From: Mermis nigrescens
Lineage: Eukaryota; Nematoda; Enoplea; Mermithida; Mermithidae
NCBI GenBank assembly: GCA_036768485.1
Contig: JAVLUZ010000142.1
Span: forward strand, 5,526,581 to 5,590,580
Reading direction: 5' to 3'
DNA length: 64,000 bases
Shown here: positions 33,190-44,339 of the stretch, one piece after another
How positions within the stretch are numbered: position 1 is the first letter of the stretch
Layout of the letters: the number at the start of each line of letters is the position of its first letter
Program-made: the position numbers and the translations under genes
Notes under the pieces: model-generated
Seen by the model: the letters and a program-made list of their open reading frames with translations, nothing else
Databases searched by the model: none
Told to the model about the DNA's origin: nothing

Positions 33190-34160
33190 TTACCAATTAA
33201 TTCCTAAATTCTCGTTACCGAATTCCCAAGTTCCGTATTCAATTCTCACTTTTTAATCTGAATGCCTAATACTAATAAACCATGAATTTTTCCTGGTTTT
33301 GTAGGCTGAGCTCATTGGCTTATGGCATGATTGGCATGATGCAGGCAAGCGCGGAATTTTTACTTATTTGGTTATAATGGCAGACAATGGTTTTTTGCCT
33401 TCGTGATTGCTCAAAATTCGAGAAGAATGGGACTCGACAGCCGTCGATTCCGTAACTGACAGCTTTGGACAAGAATGAGTTGGCTCAAAATTTTTCATAA
33501 TTTAAATTATAATAATTAATAATTAATAAATGAAACACTGGTTTAAAATTTATGCTAAAAATGTTGAAGTTGCTTAAGTAATGCGTTTTTATAACATCGC
33601 TTCACAAAATGGATGCTTCGCATTAATTTTTTAGGGACTTTAAAGTAAGTAATAGTAACAAAACAATCAAAGATACAGAACATAGCCGCTGTGGGGATCA
33701 GCCTTTACGAGGTTTATTCATAAAGCATTTATGAGTGAAAATTGACCTCAAAACTGGTTTAAATGGTTAAATAGCTTAAAAACTATATAAATGCAACCTT
33801 TTTGATCAATTTCAAGCACTTGCAAAGAAAATTTAGACTTTAATTTATTTTTTGCCCCCATTTTGCCTCATTCTAATAAAAAATTTCTCATTTTTTATTT
33901 TGTGGGATTAAGACCCTGCCCCTATGCCTGTTCATGTCTAAAATTGTGGTACTTAGTGGATAACTTATGGATTTGACGATCTGAACTCATTAATAAAACA
34001 CAATCTTGTGACTTTTGGTGGTTTTTTACCTCCCCTTTGAAATTTTTTCAACCTTACAATTCGCAATTTTTCCAAAAAATTCGTACCGACTGTTTCAAGC
34101 GCTTTTAAAAATCTGCCCGCTCTGAAGTGTAATATTTTCCGATATTTATTTTTTGATTAT
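33190..34160. other. Intergenic stretch, no gene seen
   Basis: AT-rich; part of a 5562-type repeat begins at about 34020. No exon found. Confidence 0.45.
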
Positions 34161-34163
34161 ATT

Positions 34164-34344
34164 TATAGTTTGTTTCACACAACTTCGGTCACAAATTTTA
34201 AAACTATTATATCTACTGCAATTAGCTGACAAATTGCGATTATAGCATTGATCTGATATGTATATAAATATCATAACCCTCGGCGGCCTACTGTCGACGA
34301 AATTTCTTAGAATTTGTGCTCGAAGTTATGTGAAACAGACTATA
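34164..34344. mobile_element. MITE with GTTTGTTTCAC inverted ends
   Basis: Inverted ends TATAGTTTGTTTCACACAAC and the complement of TATGTGAAACAGACTATA. Same family as 28629-28796. It is inserted in a 5562-type repeat spanning about 34020-34500. Confidence 0.75.
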
Positions 34345-34951
34345 GTTGAATTTTTGAATTTGCTCTATTTTTACAGCTAGAAAGATAGGTCATATTCAGA
34401 AAAGCCAAAAATGACGTTTTTAAGTCTTACTACTATTTTAGCTAAAAAAGGCACGTTAGAAAATTTTTCTGGTCGCACCCCTGCCCCACCCCCAACAGAA
34501 TTCCTTTCCTTCGTTGAATTAACATAAATATCTTATTTGTTTACGCTGCTCCATAGACTTATGCAAATAAGTGCTCGAGTATACTTGTCATATGGCTTTC
34601 TTCGTCCATTGTTATTGTTCAATGGGCCGATTTTATAATAAGCAAATCCAGGCGTAATTCTTTGATTCAAAAAGGAATGCAGTTAGCTTATTTTTAGAAG
34701 ATTACATTCCATAAAGACCACCTTAATTTTCGAAAAAAAAACTACTTTAGACGTTCAATTTCGGCCTCGTTTTTGAAACGGTCCTAGCAGCTTTTCTGGC
34801 TTATTGCCCAGGTTTAGATAATGGATTGCATATGTATGTACTCTCCGAGGTATGAAGCGCATTGTATTTAAACTTGCCGAAATTGGGCGTTTTTGCTTTT
34901 AATCTTGAATATTATTAAAATTATTTTGGTACAAAAAACAAAGTTTACTTG

Positions 34952-35982
34952 TGTAAATACAGAGCCGGTCCATGTTTACTAGAACGACACGAATCCGGGT
35001 GTATTTGCCTTCGAGACTTACTTAGGTACGTAGGTACTTAGATCTGCACTTAGCGCTGGCCCCGATCGCTTAGCCTGGGATCGCTTCGATCCTTGGACCC
35101 TCACAGACCTTACGGCTTCGATCCCCTCGGTCCTAAAATTGCTGACCGCTTCTGGTCGGGTGATCTCAGCAGCTACACCCTAAGACCTAAGGCTACCTAC
35201 CTAGTCTCGGAATTGCCGCGGAGGTCAGTTGACCTATCTCAAGGCTCAAGTTGATTATTTAACTTATTTTCTGGTTAGGCTTGATCCGAAATGTTTTGGT
35301 TCCTAATACGTGTAGCACAATAGACTTAGAAAACAACAACAACGAGCTCTATACTGATCAATCATCCTTAAGGATTAAATAATATTTTTGATCAATTTTA
35401 GGTTTGAGAAAAGAATTAAGGTTTTCGAGCAAAATAAGCAATCATATGGAATTTACCTATCCGTCCACTCAGAAGAGTCGAAATCCTCGACGTAGGGAAA
35501 TTCCAACCTTACCCTCGGTATATCCAAAACCCCTGGGTAGGTTTTCTCCAATTTATTTCAAACGCTGAATACACGGCCTAATTGCTGGACAACAAATAAC
35601 GCAAAAAAGAAAACGAAAGCGTACTCCACTATACGATCGTACGTCCGCCAACCAACTAACTAAGATGGCCACGTAGGACCATTACAGTAAAATAAACAAA
35701 CGTCAAATTAACATAATACTGGAACACTTTTAAATCACAACGAATGTTCTAGAACACAATAAGCGTTAATGCATTAAACAATTACTATTATCATATACTT
35801 AACTCTATGTTACCGGACAAGTATCTTAATGTTTTTTATTATTGAAAATTTGGGAAAAAGTGGGAAGACCGAAGGCATAGCCCACAGTACACTATAGTAG
35901 ATAGCTACTAGTATTGGCTATGTGAGTGGCTACCGCGAACTGCTAAGGCAAGTTCGCCAAACGTGTAACTCTCGTAGTTACA
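34952..35982 (-). mobile_element. Solo LTR, about 1.03 kb, with CTTG duplication
   Basis: Begins TGTAAATACAGAG and ends CTCTCGTAGTTACA, so the ends are TGTAA...TTACA, and 4-bp flanks CTTG occur at 34948-34951 and 35983-35986. A 4-bp duplication suits Ty3-type elements. No internal coding region adjoins, so it is a solo LTR. Strand is set from the gag-pro copy at 53707. Confidence 0.82.
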
Positions 35983-35999
35983 CTTGTTTCCGCGAAAAA

Positions 36000-36775
36000 A
36001 CGCAAAGTCAAATGAAACAGACTATAGATATTTTGCGAAACCTTGTACATGTAAATCAACCTTCAGCGTGATGAGCAGCAGCAAAAGTGGTTTCTAGTCG
36101 GCTTACTGTAATACAATTTTACATAGTAAAACTTCATGTGCTTATTAATTGCTATGCACACTGTACACTATTCCGATTGCTTAGTTTAAACCGCCTTTGT
36201 AATCGATTTGCATCGATTCAAGAATTGTGATCCATCCACAATGTTTCATTAAACAGATTACAGCTTACTAATTTTCGATTCATTGAAGCTCCATAAGCAG
36301 TTGTGAACATCGTATAGATTAGCAAGATATTCATTATAATTAATTATAATTTAGTGTCAGACAAACTGTAAAATGGAATTACTGTAATAACGAGCGTCTA
36401 ATCAGCACCGATTTTTTCTGCTTTTTGATCTATTCGCCGGCATTCGTGTTGCAGGTTCAGTACGTATTGAGATAGATCATATTGTAAAGACATGTATGCA
36501 GTTCGTAGCATACGATGAAGCGGAAGAAAGTCGCAGCCAACCAGATTCGAAACGTGAACCTCTTGCTTCAAAGCCCAGAACCTTAACTAATCGACTAACG
36601 CTGGTTCATTTTGATAAAGAACGCAAAGTATTCACAATGTTTTGCATTAGTTTACCTGCTTATTACTTTTAGGCTTAGTATCATGGACTGACAGTCACAT
36701 GGATTTACAGAAACAATCCGAGCACTGCCTTATTTGTTTTCGACTTGACTTAATTCGAATCAGTTAGGTGGCAGC
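36000..36775. other. Stretch with a tRNA-like relic
   Basis: The complement of about 36525-36610 (CAGATTCGAAACGTGAACCTC, then AGAACCTTAACTAATCGACTAACGCTGG) resembles a tRNA with B-box and D-arm, but the stems do not close. No gene otherwise. Confidence 0.3.
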
Positions 36776-39180
36776 TAGTGATCGACCGGGCGACTTTTCT
36801 GGCCGGGGCGGTACCGGGGCTGAAAAAAATCCCCGGCCGGGGCCGGCCGGAGTCAGACAAGGAAAATATTATTGCATGACACATACTTGGGGTGGGCGTA
36901 GGAAGAGAAATAATGAGCGACTGTTCCATTCAGTAGTAAATGGCATGTGCAAAGTTAGGTGCGCCTTTTCAAATCAAGTTTTATTACTATTTATGTTACA
37001 AGAGACAGATTTAGTCCAGTGTTCCATTGTCTGAATCATCGCTGTTGGGGCGTTGGTAAAATCCGGAAATGGAAATGGAAATGTTAAATGGAAAATGGGT
37101 AAAAGCTAAAAGCCGGTAATGGAAAATGGAAATGGAAAAGTGGTAAAAACCGGAAATGGAAAATGGAAAAATTTTCCATTTCCTTTATTTTCAACGGAAA
37201 ATGGTTCAGTTTCAAAATTTTCGGTCCTAAATGTCAAACTCATGTCGTTTCCCACCAAATTTCTCTATTTTTAAAAAATTAACCAAAAATGGAAAAGTCT
37301 ACAAAAATGGAAAAACTGAGAATTGTTCATTTCTTCGTCTTTTTACTCAAAATTCTCTTTTGAAAAAATTGATTTTCCAGATCCGAAAAAATCGTCATCC
37401 ACTTAGACTACAACGATTTCGTCGTAGATGGAAAATCGGCGGAAAACGGAAAAATAGGGTAAAACCCGGAAATGGAAAATGGAAAATTTTCCATTTACTC
37501 TATTTTCAACGGGAAATGGTTCATTTTCAAAATTTTCGGTCGTAGATTTCAAACTAATGTAAATGGAAAAAAAACGGAAAATTGTTCATTCAATTTTTGT
37601 TGAATTTTTTCCATTTTTAGTTGCGCTTTTGAAATTTCTTTAAAAATAAGGAAATTTGGTGAGAAACGACATGATTTCGGCATCTCCAACCGAAAATTTT
37701 TGAAAACTTATCATTTTCCCTTAAAAATGAAGGAAATGGAAAATTTTCCATTTTTCATTTCCGGGTTTTACCCTTTCCATTTTCCGGCAATTTTTCATCT
37801 GCAACGAATTCGTTGTAGTCGAAGTGAATGACGATTTTTTTTCGGATCTGGAAGGTCAATCTCTTCAAAAGAAGAGAATTTTGAGTGAAAAGACGAAGAA
37901 ATAAACAATTTTCCGTTAGACAGTTTATTTTTCTATTTTTGTCGAATTTTTTCCATTTTTAGTTGCGCTTTTGAAATTTCTTCAAAAATAAGGAAATTTG
38001 GTTAGAAAGGACATGATTTCGACATCTACGACCAAAAATTTTGAAAGTTAACCATTTTCCGTTGAAAATAAAGGAAATAGAAAATTTTCCATTTTCCATG
38101 TCCGGGTTTTTACCCGATTTTTCCATTTTCCGGCAATTTTTCATCCGCAATAAAATCGTTGTAGTCGAAGTGGATGACGGTTTTTTCGGATCTGGAAGGT
38201 CAATCCCTTCAAAAGATGAGAATTTTGAGTTGAAAAGACGATGGAATGAACAATTTTGCATTAGACAGCTTATTTTTCCATTTTTTTGAACTTTTTTCAT
38301 TTTTAGATGCGCTTTTTCAAAAATAAGTAAATTTGGTGAGAAACGACAAGATTATAACATATACGACCGAAAATTTTGAAAATGAACCATTTTCCATTGA
38401 AAATATAGGAAATGGAAAATTTTCCGTTTTCCATTTCCGGCTTTTACCCACTTTTCCATTTTCCATTTTTCGGCTTTTACCCATTTTATTCCATTTCTTC
38501 CATTTCTCGGCTTTTACCCATTTTCCATTTCCATTTCCGGATTTTACCTTTCCCCTCGCTGTCGTCTGATCTGTAGGGTCAATTTCAAAAAATTGCCTAC
38601 TTACGGACTCCTGGCTGCTAGTCATTCACATAGCAAACAAAAATAAATTTGTTATAAATCCTAAAACCAGTAACTGAATATAATTGCGATTTGATGTAAT
38701 CTGAATGAAAAATTTTAGTGAGAGCTAACTTATAGAAGCGAGCATACATGATCATGGGGGGCTTGGTGGGTTTTTACTAGTGATTGACCAGGGCGACTTT
38801 TTTGGCCGGGGCGGTACCGGGGCTGAAATAAAATCCTCGGCCCCGGCTGGGGCCGGGGCTGGCCGGGGTCAGACAAGGAAAATATTATTGCATGTCACAT
38901 ACTTGGCGTGGGAATCGGAAAAGAAATAATGAGCAACTGCTCCATTCAGTAGTAAATGGCAAGCACAAAGTTAGGTGCTCCTTTTCATATCAAGTTTTAT
39001 TACTATTTATGTCACAAGAAACAAATTTAGCCCAGTGTTTCATTGTCTGAATCATCAATAAAGTCTATGTCACTGCTATTAGCACACTCTATATCATATG
39101 AATCTTCGCTACTGCTACTGCTGCTGTAGCGATTGGATGCAATAGGTATTAGATGTAATAAATGAGACATCACACATTCC
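36776..39180 (+). repeat. Two hAT left ends around a GGAAATGG repeat block
   Basis: TAGTGATCGACCGGGCGAC at 36776 and the related TAGTGATTGACCAGGGCGAC at 38778 are followed by the same sequence (GGGGCGGTACCGGGGCTG, GACAAGGAAAATATTATTGC). The block 37045-38575 between them is built of GGAAATGGAAAA runs and about 345-bp units, the first inverted relative to the next two. In the second copy, minus frame at about 39040-39145, an acidic Ser-rich coding-like piece (SSSSSSEDSYDIEC) could be an element protein remnant. Right ends were not found. Confidence 0.6.
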
Positions 39181-39399
39181 CATAAGAGGGGAGGGTATTA
39201 CCCCCCCCTCAGGGTCCAAGACACAAGTCACTGTCAGACGATTTTTGGTGAAAAGCTTTTGAATTTTTTGAACCTAATTTTTTAGTATTGCAAAAGTATA
39301 CCTAACTATTAGAATTTCACGAAGTGATACATTATTCTAGAATGTTAGCTAGAGTAAATGGATAAACTATCACTATAAAACATGCATGTAATCGCTTAA

Positions 39400-39715
39400 A
39401 ATCTTATGGGGGTCCCTCAGTATACATGTAACAGCTGGAAATCTAGGGTAGGGGTCCCTCGCCATTTTTAGAGGGAGGGGTTAGCGACTAGATCAAAAAT
39501 GGTAAAAACAAAAAAGAAGCCAAAAAAGCGCAAGTTTTCGCCAAAAAAGGGGGAGAGTGGTCAAATATTTTCTGACTTTCAAGGATGTTCGGGGCTTCAA
39601 AGCGTGGATGGGGGATGGCCCAAACCCCCTGTCACATATATATTTCTCGGCCATTTTCAGGGGAAGGAGGGGGGGGTAAGCGGCTCCATTTTTGCAGCCG
39701 CTTACCCCCTGAAAA
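39400..39715. repeat. Degenerate 12032-type MITE
   Basis: CATGTAACAGCTGG, AGGGGTCCCTCGCCATTTTTAG and GGCCATTTTCAGGGGAAGG follow the family in reverse, with a partial duplication. Confidence 0.45.
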
Positions 39716-39948
39716 TCTTTGAAATGGTAGAATTTGCATTAAGGAATTCTACACCTTTTTACAGTTTTTGTTCTTCAAAAATCTTTGTACATGTACAAAG
39801 ACGGTCCTAAAACGTCTTTGCACATCAGCAAAAATCTTCGGCGAATACAAAAAGACCGTGCTTATAAATTTGATAATTCGGCTTGAAGTTGATAATATTA
39901 GTTCGGTGCGAAGTGCCGAAATTTTTATGAGCTTCTGATGGAATTCAC
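39716..39948 (+). repeat. Fragment of the TGTACAAAG family
   Basis: Right half of a copy, from GTAGAATTTGCATT through TTTGTACATGTACAAAGACGG to CAAAAAGACCGTG, followed by another partial copy split by the hAT element 39949-41457. Confidence 0.6.
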
Positions 39949-40257
39949 CAGTGATAGTACGGGGTCAGATTTTCACCCCCAGTCGGGGTCGGGGTCGGGG
40001 ATGAAAAACCCCGGTTTTCAGGTCGGGGTCGGGGTTGAAGATTAACAGTTAACAATGCATGATTACATACCAATTTAAAATGGATAAAAACGATACCTTC
40101 ACTTGTTTGTAGAGCATACTAATAAAGCTGGTTATGTTCAACATTTTATTTTCATTCCAAGTTCAAACATGGTTTTAGCAATTTAGTATTCCTTTCAATT
40201 TTAATCACTAATCGCTCTAGCTTTTTCGTATTCTTCCACAGTTTTTTCTAAACGGTA

Positions 40258-40883
40258 TTATATGGTGTGCTGATTGCAGAGGAGCCAAATTAGCTTTTCA
40301 GCATTTTTGGGCAGCAACCTATTCCGGGCAGTGTTTTTTTGTACAAGGTCCATTTAAACATGAACAAAGATGGTCCCCAAAAGCCTTTGTACATTTTGTA
40401 GACAAAAATTTTTGTATACTAAAATATGGTGCAGTAGCGATTTTAGTGTTGTAAAAACAGAGTTGTTCGACTTTTGGTAATGTATTTTAGCTGATTTCTA
40501 AGTCTCTAAAGGCAAAAATCACTAAGAATCGTCTTAAAACGGCGCGAAGCGGCGGAAAATTTGACATTTTTCCTTTTGAAATATAAAACTGCCATTATAA
40601 AGACATATAGAACGCACAATCACTCATTTCGGCACGAAGCGCCGAAAATTTTCGCAAATTTTACACCTTTTTTTGCAATTTTTGTCTTCCCAAAAATCTT
40701 TGTACATGTACAAAGACGGTCCCGAAAAATCTTTGTACATCGAGAAAAATCTTTGCCAAATAAATAAAAATGATTTCGTGTATCAGTAATGACGCGTTTT
40801 CCAACTTTGAATTCTCTCTCAGACGAAACGCTGCTAAGCGGAGCACATAGGAACTGCCTAGTGAGCTGCATTGAAAACGGCAT
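40258..40883 (-). pseudogene. hAT transposase C-terminal (dimerisation) domain, interrupted
   Basis: In the minus frame just above the MITE, CAPLSSVSSEREFKVGKR is the conserved PxSSxxSER-F-xxG signature of the hAT dimerisation domain, followed by TDTRN. After the MITE the frame resumes as RNRLLPKNAEKLIWLL and stops at 40258. The MITE sits in the R-N-R codons and duplicates them (flanks ATTCCGGG / ATTTCGTG, 6/8). Upstream sequence to 41350 is too decayed to follow. It cannot make active transposase. Confidence 0.88.
40329..40772 (+). mobile_element. TGTACAAAG-family MITE in the hAT transposase
   Basis: Begins CAGTGTTTTTTTGTACAAGG, ends ATAAATAAAAATG, flanks ATTCCGGG / ATTTCGTG (6/8). It contains two hairpin motifs (about 40540 and 40632). 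Confidence 0.78.
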
Positions 40884-41716
40884 TCAATTTGTTATCATTA
40901 AAAAGTAAACTGATACATTGGTTTTTTGAGACAAAATGTGAAATATAAGAAATATGGTGCACGATCAGTAAGCTATTATTCAAATTTTTGAAGATTTTAT
41001 GTTGTTCACCCACCTGCCACCAATGTACATATTCAGTCACACCCGTAGCCATGATTTTATTTAAGGGTAAAATCTATTTTTGTTGGTGAATGCAGTGCTA
41101 AAATGTTTGAATTGGCCTCAGAGTTCCGAAAGTTCTGAGATATACGCACTTTATGGTGATAAATATGCGAACATGTATGTACGTGTTAACAACATGGCGA
41201 CTAGGCGTACATTTTATGAAATATCGCGAGTGTCGAGTTTAACATATTCATTATGCTCGTGAACGAATCATCATTGTTTGGTGTTTGCCGAATTTACATA
41301 TTTGCTATTTATAAAATTCTCCCGTGTACCAAAAAATTAAATGTTATATTTCACCCCCGAAAAAAGGTTCAATCCCGGACTCGAAAAATCTTGCCCCCGG
41401 TCGGGGTCGGGGTTTAGGCCGGGGTTTTTCGGGGTCGGGGTCCCCGTGCGATCACTGGAATTCACACATAAAACTCGACTGAGAAAGCTAAAACAACTTG
41501 TACTACAAAATCAGAAATATTACAAAAATTGTAATATGCGAATTAAATCTTGTAATAAGCAACACTGCGCTTAGAATGGAAAAATGGAAAAATGTCAAAT
41601 ATTCAGAAACCCAAAAATTAGCCAAATACACTACTAAAGGTCGAAAAACTATGTTCTATCACACTGAAATCGTTACTGTACCATATTAAAGTATTCAAAA
41701 ATTTGCATGTATAAAA

Positions 41717-42118
41717 CAGTGTTTTTTTGTATTCGCCAAAGATTTTTCCCGATGTACAAACACTTTTCAGGACTATCTTTGTACATGTAGGTACAAAGAT
41801 TTTTGGGAAGATAAAAACTGTAGAAAGGTGTAAAATTCCAAAAAATTTCGGCGCTCCGCTCTGATATGAAAAATTGTCTGTCCTATATATCTTTAAAATG
41901 ACAAAATTTGTATTTAGAATGGAAAAATGTCAAATGACAATTTTAGTAATTTTTGGCGTTAGAAACCCAGAAATTAGCTAAGATATACAATCAAAAGTCA
42001 AAAGACCCTGTTTTACCACACTAAAATTGCTACATACTGTATATACCATATTGTAGTCACCAAAAATTTGTGTGTACAAAATGTACAAAGACTTTTGGGT
42101 ACCATCTTTGTTCATGTA
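41717..42118 (-). repeat. TGTACAAAG-family copy, reversed, right end decayed
   Basis: Starts CAGTGTTTTTTTGTATTCGC and follows the family in reverse to TACCATCTTTGTTCATG. Bases 41530-41716 belong to a further partial copy. Confidence 0.65.
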
Positions 42119-42124
42119 TATATT

Positions 42125-43240
42125 CCCGCGTTTTCTTTTGAGAAGCCTCACAGATTCTTAATGCACGTCAAGTTGAATTTGCTTATGAAATGCGAATTTC
42201 CCGTCCAGACCATGTTCTTAAGTTTACCCATTATGCTCATCTTTGCCCATTATTTTTTAGCATAGGCTCTCATCAGCACTGGTTCTATTGAAAGTTCATT
42301 TCATCATCACGGGATGACTTATATCAATAGACTGGTTTTTCAACTATGTAATGCGTGCTTCAAGTGATACCCTTGTCCTTTTCTGTTATAATACAGTTGT
42401 GTTTGAAAGCGCTATAAGATCCTGCAATGTGCATACCATTTTTTGAATTTGTGTCAAATATGTGCTACTCACGAATTTTCAAACGAAGCTTATCTTCTGA
42501 TAGATTCGGATACTTTGAGTAGAGTAAAAAAATGTTATACGTCGGTCGTAAACTTTTAAAAGTTAAATTTCCTTGGTGATTGAATCAACACAAGGATTTA
42601 TTATTATTTGTTTTTATTTATTATTATAATTTATCCAATTTACTAAATTCATAAATAATGGGAAACATTAATTAGAATCGCATGTTTCCTTAGCTCATTC
42701 TTAAAACGCTGCCTTTACGATCATTAGACGCACATGCTATAACGTAATGGAAAATCGTCAATTCAAACGGCTGCAACTTTTCAAACTTTTCAAATATGTA
42801 ATTTCAGCACAAACAAAATTTTTATGTCTTCCGAATTCAACATGTTGAACTCTTATCGAAAAATTTCGGAGGGTTGCCATTATTTACCGATTTTATTCTT
42901 TTGCCTCCATCTTAGGAAAATTCAACTTTTAAATGGCTGTAATTTTCGAAGTAGTTTTTGCCGACTTATAGTCATAATCCTTCCTTGCTGAACTCAGCAC
43001 ACTCGACTATTGGAGAATTGGAAAAATTAAGCTTATTTAACAACTAATAAAATATCGAATTAGTATAAAAAATAAACAGTCATTCCTTAATCAGCATAGA
43101 TGCGTCTACAATCGACCGAGTTATATAAATTCTTCGGAAAATTTCTCTTCTCAATTGCATAAGTGCCAAATTCTTTCATTTTCTCTTGCATTTATGCATA
43201 CAATAGGTAGGCTTTATTTAATATCGTCACATTTTATATT
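42125..43240. other. Stretch upstream of PCF11 exon 1, no gene seen
   Basis: AT-rich; no exon, element boundary or promoter motif I would trust. A promoter for the PCF11-like gene would be expected between here and 43612. Confidence 0.4.
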
Positions 43241-43251
43241 TACGTCACCGT

Positions 43252-43481
43252 CATACGCGTAAGAGGGGATGGGGATCCCCACCTAAAGTTAGTCGTCTCG
43301 CCATCCTCTGCAAAGTCAGGCAATTTATGACCCTCTCCGATTTTTGGGAAAAAATTGGGTTTTTGGTCATTTTTGAATGTTTTTTCTGCCATATTTGGCT
43401 AAAGATAGGCGTCATTCACTTCCTTTTTACATAAAAAATGGCCAGAGACCCCATCAAAAATTTTAAGTCGTTATGTGTATG
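43252..43481. mobile_element. hAT-like MITE 130 bp upstream of PCF11 exon 1
   Basis: 12032-family copy, ends CATACGCGTAAG and TTATGTGTATG, flanks GTCACCGT / GTCGGCGT (6/8). Its position suggests the PCF11 promoter or 5' leader may include it. Confidence 0.7.
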
Positions 43482-43612
43482 GTCGGCGTTGAAAAATGTT
43501 TTTTCTTAAATTGTTGAATATACGAGTAGTTACCTACTTATCATTATAATTAAAATTCTTACTTTTGTTGAGGAACAAATTTTTTCGTATCTGCGGTTGA
43601 TTGCAAGATGCA

Positions 43613-43783
43613 ATGGCCGGTTTTGCGCTGACTGAGTACGAAATCGCCTGCGATTATGAGTCTTCACTTAGCGAACTTACGACTAATAGCAAACCGCATA
43701 TTAATATGTTGACTATGCTTGCTGATGAGAATCAACGTTACGCCGAAAAAATTGTTCAGATCGTAGAAAACCGAATTTTTAGA
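43613..43783 (+). CDS. PCF11: PCF11 exon 1: start of CID
   Basis: 57 codons from ATG. The SKPHINMLTMLADEN segment is a near-invariant PCF11 feature. The proposed donor is GTGAGC at 43784, phase 0. Confidence 0.85.
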
Positions 43784-44253
43784 GTGAGCGTAATATATGT
43801 TTTTGCATAAGTATATCTGAATGTAAATATTTATTCTATAACCTATAACACTCCCTTGACTGCTATCTTAATTAGTTAGTCTAAATTTTTAGAGTTTCGC
43901 TAAGCTTCAAACTTCCCATGGTCTATTTATTAGATTCAATTGTTAAAAATTGTCTTAAAACGAGATACAAGGAGTGTTTCTCGAAGAATTTGCCCATCGT
44001 TTTCGCCCACGTATATGGTCAGGTAAATTTAACTCTTTTGGTCATTCGTTCTAATTTATGCATACGTCTGGTTAGGTGTCTTACCATGCATATGTTATCC
44101 TTTGTATTTATTCGGTATGCTTGAACATATGACCTTTTCATTTTGATTATTTATGATTGTAAATTTAAATTCAAGATTTCAAACGCAATTTAAAGGCTGA
44201 TGATCATTCTCGTATAGAATCTTAAAGTTTTACTAGGATACCAGAGTTACCAC

Positions 44254-44339
<86 letters not shown>

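Larger units (their letters stand above)
39949..41457 (-). mobile_element. hAT element with transposase remnant
   Basis: 1509 bp with ends CAGTGATAGTACGGGG / CCCCGTGCGATCACTG and exact flanks GAATTCAC at 39941-39948 and 41458-41465. Subterminal GGGGTCGGGGTC runs mark both ends. It carries a broken hAT transposase C-terminus (40258-40883) interrupted by a TGTACAAAG-family MITE (40329-40772). It is the only element here whose coding content proves the hAT assignment. Confidence 0.92.

Noticed and set aside
36525..36615. tRNA-like sequence on the minus strand
   Set aside because: A- and B-box-like blocks are present but the stems fail; at most a decayed tRNA-derived relic.
37231..38300. Several 80-110-codon frames rich in Phe, Pro, Asn and Lys
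   Set aside because: All are translations of the GGAAATGG repeat units on both strands.
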